This document shows positions 61,002-64,000 of a DNA stretch of 64,000 nucleotides, piece after piece (position 1 is the first letter of the stretch; the number at the start of each line of letters is the position of its first letter). The position numbers and the translations under genes are program-made. This stretch comes from Clostridiales bacterium (lineage in GTDB: Bacteria; Bacillota; Clostridia; Lachnospirales; Lachnospiraceae). Under the pieces are notes generated by a model, which did not search any database, was not told where the DNA came from, and saw only the letters and a list, made by a program, of their open reading frames with translations. The stretch spans positions 1 to 64,000 of the forward strand of contig JAHZHN010000003.1 in assembly GCA_019420275.1 (NCBI GenBank). Direction: 5' to 3'.

Positions 61002-61481
61002 TTATTTGTTTAAGATTTGATTCAGCTGATTCATAAAGTCACTGTTGGGAGCAGATTTGTTCTGTTGTCCCTGTGACATTAAAAGAGGCATAAGTTTTGC
61101 AAACATATCGTCGTTTGTACCCTGAGCAGGAGATGAGGTAAGATTTGGATTGGATTTCATAAAAGTTTGATAGGTCTGGTAGAGTTTCATCATCTGCATC
61201 ATTTGAAGCATTTGATCGATCTGAGCAGCTGTTTCTTTTGGTGCCCTCAGCTTCATGGCGTTGAGCAGCATTTCGAGAGAAGCGTCATTTTGATCCAGTC
61301 CGCAGGCGGAAAGAGTCTCTTCATTGTCAAATTCATGGGCAATGTGAGACAATTCAGTCATCTTGATATAGATAGCAGCAGTTTTTTTTAAAGAAGCTGG
61401 GAGATAAGGAAGAGCATCTTCCAGCATGTTAGAAGAGTCATCACGGAAAAATCGATCCCATGATTTCTTTTTTTGTTCCAT
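61002..61481 (-). CDS. hypothetical protein, methionine- and glutamine-rich middle
   Basis: A 159-residue protein, starting at ATG 61481 (GAGG 11 bases upstream). An ATG at 61511 is possible but lacks a ribosome site. The protein is helical with a Met/Gln-rich stretch (QIDQMLQMMQMMKLYQTYQ) and a disordered Ser/Asn-rich end. No family was recognised. It is divergent from the small CCC-tail protein and in tandem with the 87-residue gene. Confidence 0.65.
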   Translation of the reverse strand: MEQKKKSWDRFFRDDSSNMLEDALPYLPASLKKTAAIYIKMTELSHIAHEFDNEETLSACGLDQNDASLEMLLNAMKLRAPKETAAQIDQMLQMMQMMKLYQTYQTFMKSNPNLTSSPAQGTNDDMFAKLMPLLMSQGQQNKSAPNSDFMNQLNQILNK

Positions 61482-61541
61482 TTTCGTCACAACCTCAGGC
61501 TTTGTTCTCATATCTTATAGTATTAGGAGGTGAGAAAAAAT

Positions 61542-61718
61542 ATGAGTGAAATTTTTGTGGAAGAAGAAAATACAGTGTATGAACTGGATGAAGAATGTAT
61601 GAAAAGAAAAGAGAAAATGAAACAAGGAGAAAGTACTTCCATGCAGTATCGGGCGCAGGGCAGCCAAAAAAACTGTATCGGGATATTTCTTATATTATTA
61701 TGCTGCTGCATAAAATAA
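61542..61718 (+). CDS. small protein with hydrophobic CCC tail
   Basis: A 58-residue protein, starting at ATG 61542 after AGGAGG (11-base spacing). Residues 1-40 are charged and hydrophilic (EEENTVYELDEE); the end is a hydrophobic stretch finishing in LLCCCIK. The tail resembles the two hydrophobic-CCC units of the glycine/cysteine-rich protein at 63.2 kb. Function unknown. A 16-bp terminator overlaps its end. Confidence 0.6.
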   Translation: MSEIFVEEENTVYELDEECMKRKEKMKQGESTSMQYRAQGSQKNCIGIFLILLCCCIK

Positions 61719-61755
61719 AGTCAGGCCGGAACTTTGTAAAAGTTCCGGCCTGACT
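61719..61755. terminator. bidirectional terminator, 16-bp stem
   Basis: AGTCAGGCCGGAACTT (61719-61734) pairs perfectly with AAGTTCCGGCCTGACT (61740-61755), loop TGTAA. It lies between convergent genes. The T tract is poor, but the stem is very stable. Confidence 0.7.
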
Positions 61756-61776
61756 GCTGTATTGGATAATTTTTTT

Positions 61777-62109
61777 CTACAATCTGTTTTGATCGCCCCA
61801 TTCGCACATGCTGTCTAAGATTGGAATCAAAGATTGTCCTCTTTTTGTCAGGCTGTACTCAACTTTAGGGGGAATCTGAGGATATTCTTCGCGGTGGACC
61901 AGTTGATCAGCCTCTAGCTCTTTTAAAGTGGAACTAAGAGTTTTGTAGGAAATAGTCCCAATATATTTTTTCATTTCATTAAAACGGACGACCCCAAATT
62001 CCATTAAAGTATAAAGGATTGTCATTTTGTACTTGCCGTTAATCAGTGACAGGGTATAGCTAAATCCAGTGCTGCTCAGACTTTCATTTGAAATGCATCG
62101 TTCACTCAT
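61777..62109 (-). CDS. HxlR-family winged-helix regulator
   Basis: A 110-residue regulator with the HxlR pattern: SLINGKYKMTILYTLMEFGVVRFNEMKKYIGTISYKTLSSTLKELEADQLVHREEYPQIPPKVEYSLT (quoted in part: ISYKTLSSTLKEL and PPKVEYSLTKRG). Members respond to redox or electrophile signals, often through one Cys; here Cys5 and a late Cys are present. It is divergent from the flavodoxin-like reductase gene it probably controls. Confidence 0.9.
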   Translation of the reverse strand: MSERCISNESLSSTGFSYTLSLINGKYKMTILYTLMEFGVVRFNEMKKYIGTISYKTLSSTLKELEADQLVHREEYPQIPPKVEYSLTKRGQSLIPILDSMCEWGDQNRL

Positions 62110-62125
62110 CTTACACTCTCCTTAA

Positions 62126-62199
62126 GTAAGTATATAACTATGATGTAAGTATCGCACTTTTATGTGAGTACTTGTTTTATATTATATTCTTGCTATGAT
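62126..62199. promoter_or_regulatory. three direct repeats and promoter between hxlR and the reductase gene
   Basis: GTAAGTA (62126-62132), GTAAGTA (62145-62151) and GTGAGTA (62164-62170) start exactly 19 bases apart. The third sits next to the -35 TTGTTT (62172-62177), 16-base spacer, TATGAT (62194-62199) of the reductase gene. The first two lie at the start of hxlR. They are likely binding sites of the HxlR protein. Confidence 0.65.
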
Positions 62200-62287
62200 T
62201 ATAGTATCAAGGACAGGAAAAGTCAAAAATTTTGCTGGAAAGGCGCAGAAATAAAGCCATGATGCAAAAAACAAGGAGGTTTGGAAA

Positions 62288-62833
62288 ATGGGGAAAAAAA
62301 TAGTAGTTATTACGGGAAGTCCAAGAAAAAATGGAAACAGTTTTGCTATGACAGATGCATTTATTAAAGCAGCTGAAGCAAAAGGTCATAGTGTCGTAAG
62401 ATTTGACGCTGCCATGATGAAAATCGAGGGATGCCATGCCTGCGAAACTTGTTATCAGACAGGAAAAGCTTGTTCATTTGATGATGACTTTAATATTATG
62501 GCACCTGCTGTTTTAGAAGCAGAAGTGTTGGTATTTACAATGCCGGTATATTGGTATTCCATTCCCGCACAGATTAAAGGAGCAATTGATAAAATTTATT
62601 CCTTGGTTATAGGCGGAAAGGAAATTGCGGGAAAAGAATGTGCCTTGATTGCCTGCTGTGAGGAAGAAGACATGTCAGTTTTGGATGGTGTACGGATTCC
62701 GATGGAACGTACAGCTGCATTAAATCAATGGAAAATGATTGGAGAAGTCTTAATTCCAGGAGTTTTAAAGGAAGGTGACATCGCAAAGACGGATGGATGC
62801 AGTCAGGCGGCCGCTCTAGCAGAGAAAATCTGA
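62288..62833 (+). CDS. NAD(P)H-dependent flavodoxin-family reductase
   Basis: A 181-residue FMN-binding protein. VITGSPRKNGNS near the start binds the FMN phosphate; ACETCYQTGKAC carries the cysteines typical of the iron-sulfur-flavoprotein-like group; and MPVYWYSIPAQIKGAIDK is the flavin-side loop. Members reduce quinones, nitro compounds or disulfides; the substrate is unknown. It is controlled by the divergent HxlR regulator. Confidence 0.9.
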   Translation: MGKKIVVITGSPRKNGNSFAMTDAFIKAAEAKGHSVVRFDAAMMKIEGCHACETCYQTGKACSFDDDFNIMAPAVLEAEVLVFTMPVYWYSIPAQIKGAIDKIYSLVIGGKEIAGKECALIACCEEEDMSVLDGVRIPMERTAALNQWKMIGEVLIPGVLKEGDIAKTDGCSQAAALAEKI

Positions 62834-62850
62834 AAAAAAGAGAAATCAGA

Positions 62851-63091
62851 TTGAAGAAAGTTGTGATATTAAATGGAAGCCCTCGTAAAAATGGAAATAC
62901 GTCTGCCTTAGTAAAAGGGTTTATAAAAGGGGCAGGGTTTTGATGATGTTCTTCTGTATTATGATCATTTAATGGAACATCTAAGTTGGAAAAATCTTGG
63001 GCATGTCCTGGCCGGAGGCAATGGAGATATAGGTGACATTGAAGGAAAACCAGAAATTCAGAAGGCATATGAACTAGGAAAATTAATTTAG
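62851..63091 (+). pseudogene. decayed second flavodoxin-family reductase gene
   Basis: From TTG 62851 the reading frame encodes VVILNGSPRKNGNTSALVKGFIKGAGF and stops at TGA 62941. One base out of frame, from about 62942, comes FDDVLLYYDH and then WKNLGHVLAGGNGDIGDIEG, EIQKAYELGKLI and a stop at 63091, which is the normal C-terminus of the same protein family. About 100 central codons, including the flavin loop, are missing. One internal deletion not divisible by three would explain both the loss and the frame shift. Confidence 0.82.
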
Positions 63092-63111
63092 CAAAATAGA
63101 TGTATAATTTG

Positions 63112-63150
63112 AAAAACAGGCACCACAAAGCAAGTGGCGCCTGTTTTTTT
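63112..63150 (+). terminator. terminator
   Basis: AAAAACAGGC (63112-63121) / GCCTGTTTTT (63139-63148), with an inner CCAC/GTGG pair, and T7 at the end. It ends the reductase/pseudogene transcript and can also serve the minus-strand gene. Confidence 0.85.
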
Positions 63151-63159
63151 ATGCTGTTT

Positions 63160-63381
63160 TTAGCATCCGCATCCGTGTCCGCCGAATCCGCCGCCTCCAC
63201 AGCAGCAAAGCAGAAGGATAATCCAGATGATGCTTTCGCATCCGCATCCGTCTCCTCCGAATCCTAATCCGTCACCGCCGCCTCCGCAGCAGCAAAGCAG
63301 AATAATTAAGAGAAGGCATCCATTTCCTCCAAATCCTGAACTGCAGGAATTTCCGCAGCCTGTAGCAGCTAAATCACTCAT
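63160..63381 (-). CDS. glycine/cysteine-rich small protein (chorion HCB-13-like), internally duplicated
   Basis: A 73-residue protein with 14 or more cysteines. Two similar halves (offset 29 codons) each have G-F-G-G...G-C, a hydrophobic stretch (LLLIILL and IIWIILL), CCC, then GGGG. It resembles the small Gly/Cys-rich proteins of clostridia annotated as chorion class high-cysteine HCB protein 13; their role is unproven. ATG 63381 follows GGAGG by eight bases. The duplication is visible in DNA: the segment GCCGCCTCC recurs at 63190 and 63277, followed by nearly identical AGCAGCAAAGCAGAA. Confidence 0.8.
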   Translation of the reverse strand: MSDLAATGCGNSCSSGFGGNGCLLLIILLCCCGGGGDGLGFGGDGCGCESIIWIILLLCCCGGGGFGGHGCGC

Positions 63382-63528
63382 GTTTTAATCCTCCAAGATT
63401 TATTTACAGTTTATAGTATTCGGAGAATGGAAAGATGTGAAAAAATATTAAGAATGAAAAAGAAGCAACAATCTAATAAGAGTTTGTGATATAATTTTCA
63501 GAAATAGAGATGAAAGAGGAGAAGTGTC

Positions 63529-64000
63529 ATGGGACATCCAGACTACTGTAAAATTTTTAAGAATATAAAAGAGCATCCGCCGCTGGTGCACTGCATTACA
63601 AATTATGTGACAATCAATGATGTGGCCAATATTATTCTTGCGGCTGGCGGTTCTCCGGTGATGGCGGAGGAAAAAGAAGAAGTCGAGGAAATTACGCAAA
63701 TGTGCGATGGGCTCGTTTTAAATATTGGTACTTTGCAGAGGAAGAAAACAGAGGCTATGCTTTTGGCGGGGAAGAAAGCTAATGAGACAGGATGTCCGGT
63801 TATTTTCGACCCGGTAGGCGCCGGTTCTTCCAGGCTTAGGACAGAAACGGCGCGTCTTATCATGCAGGAGATCGATCTTTCGGTAATTCGGGGAAATGTG
63901 TCTGAGATAAAAGCTCTTTGCCAGGGAAAAGCAATGACAAAAGGAGTAGATGCCGATGGGAAAGACGCTCTGACAGAAGATTCGATGAAGGATATGATTT
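63529..64000 (+). CDS. thiM: hydroxyethylthiazole kinase, 3' end beyond window
   Basis: Phosphorylates 4-methyl-5-hydroxyethylthiazole in thiamine salvage. The 157 codons in the window show PLVHCITNYVTINDVANIILAAGGSPVMAE, LVLNIGTLQ and PVIFDPVGAGSS..R..TA, and GNVSEIKAL, all typical of ThiM. ATG 63529 follows AGAGGAGA. The upstream 147 bases hold an extended -10 (TGATATAAT, 63486-63494) but no TPP riboswitch core. The gene is cut by the window end, not broken. Confidence 0.95.
   Translation, partial: MGHPDYCKIFKNIKEHPPLVHCITNYVTINDVANIILAAGGSPVMAEEKEEVEEITQMCDGLVLNIGTLQRKKTEAMLLAGKKANETGCPVIFDPVGAGSSRLRTETARLIMQEIDLSVIRGNVSEIKALCQGKAMTKGVDADGKDALTEDSMKDMI

Noticed and set aside
63168..63300. 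CCGCATCCG-rich repeats as a CRISPR or satellite
   Set aside because: They are the coding repeats of the Gly/Cys-rich protein, two copies offset by 87 bases in frame.
1..64000. CRISPR arrays, insertion sequences, phage or rRNA genes
   Set aside because: No spaced direct-repeat array, transposase, integrase or rRNA-like sequence was seen on either strand.

Overview
The window is a stretch of chromosome from a Gram-positive anaerobe of the Clostridia, most likely a butyrate-forming Lachnospiraceae (an Anaerostipes- or Roseburia-like gut bacterium; the genus is inference). The evidence is moderately AT-rich DNA, strong AGGAGG ribosome sites, T-box, yybP-ykoY and BirA regulation of Firmicutes type, a SigH-family sigma factor, and a complete acetyl-CoA to butyrate gene set with a butyryl-CoA:acetate CoA-transferase. 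No phage, insertion sequence, CRISPR array or rRNA operon was seen. Genes are tightly packed, and most units end in clear intrinsic terminators.

Layout. 1-1.2 kb: end of tRNA-Lys, its terminator and a membrane diguanylate cyclase. 1.2-4.1 kb: manganese riboswitch and P-type ATPase. 4.1-6.0 kb: HPr-like protein without the phospho-histidine, divergent sugar acetyltransferase, small acidic protein, BirA-controlled bioY. 6.0-10.9 kb: cysteine T-box, cysE, cysS, mrnC, rlmB, sigH and a PPP-family phosphatase. 11.0-15.6 kb: tRNA-Thr, an ABC importer joined to an O-acetylhomoserine sulfhydrylase gene, tRNA-Glu. 15.7-25.0 kb: PHP phosphatase, YprB-like nuclease (minus strand), ruvAB, U32 peptidase, a SEDS/PBP pair with overlapping genes, Nudix hydrolase. 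25.1-31.7 kb: D,D-carboxypeptidase and a complete sorbitol (glucitol) PTS operon with PRD regulator and GutM. 31.8-36.3 kb: metallophosphoesterase, scpAB, ilvBN. 36.3-46.8 kb: the butyrate operon thlA-crt-hbd-bcd-etfB-etfA, an unknown small gene, a nucleoid-associated protein, then on the minus strand but and L-lactate dehydrogenase. 47-57 kb: L,D-transpeptidase, MnmM-type methyltransferase, a second D,D-carboxypeptidase, Spx/ArsC-like protein, M18 aminopeptidase, glyoxalase-like protein, leuS, ABC exporter. 57-64 kb: XRE-type regulator with a pentad-repeat tail, SDR / acyl-ACP thioesterase / LDH-like cluster, unknown small genes, HxlR regulator with divergent flavodoxin-like reductase and a decayed second copy, a glycine/cysteine-rich protein, and the start of thiM.

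Working together. Sorbitol enters by the PTS as sorbitol-6-phosphate and is oxidised by SrlD to fructose-6-phosphate. Acetyl-CoA from glycolysis is condensed and reduced by Thl, Hbd, Crt and Bcd/EtfBA, and But then exchanges CoA with acetate to release butyrate; the adjacent L-lactate dehydrogenase handles the alternative electron sink. Cysteine supply (cysE), its charging (cysS) and a MetY-type sulfhydrylase make up a sulfur amino acid side. The cell-wall genes (SEDS, PBP, two D,D-carboxypeptidases, one L,D-transpeptidase) are spread through the window.

The points most worth a second look are the LDH-like enzyme with a malate-dehydrogenase-type arginine, the Cys-rich proteins sharing a hydrophobic-CCC unit, a four-cysteine insert in acetolactate synthase, three 19-bp-spaced direct repeats beside hxlR, several unassigned palindromic operators, and a flavodoxin-family pseudogene made by internal deletion.
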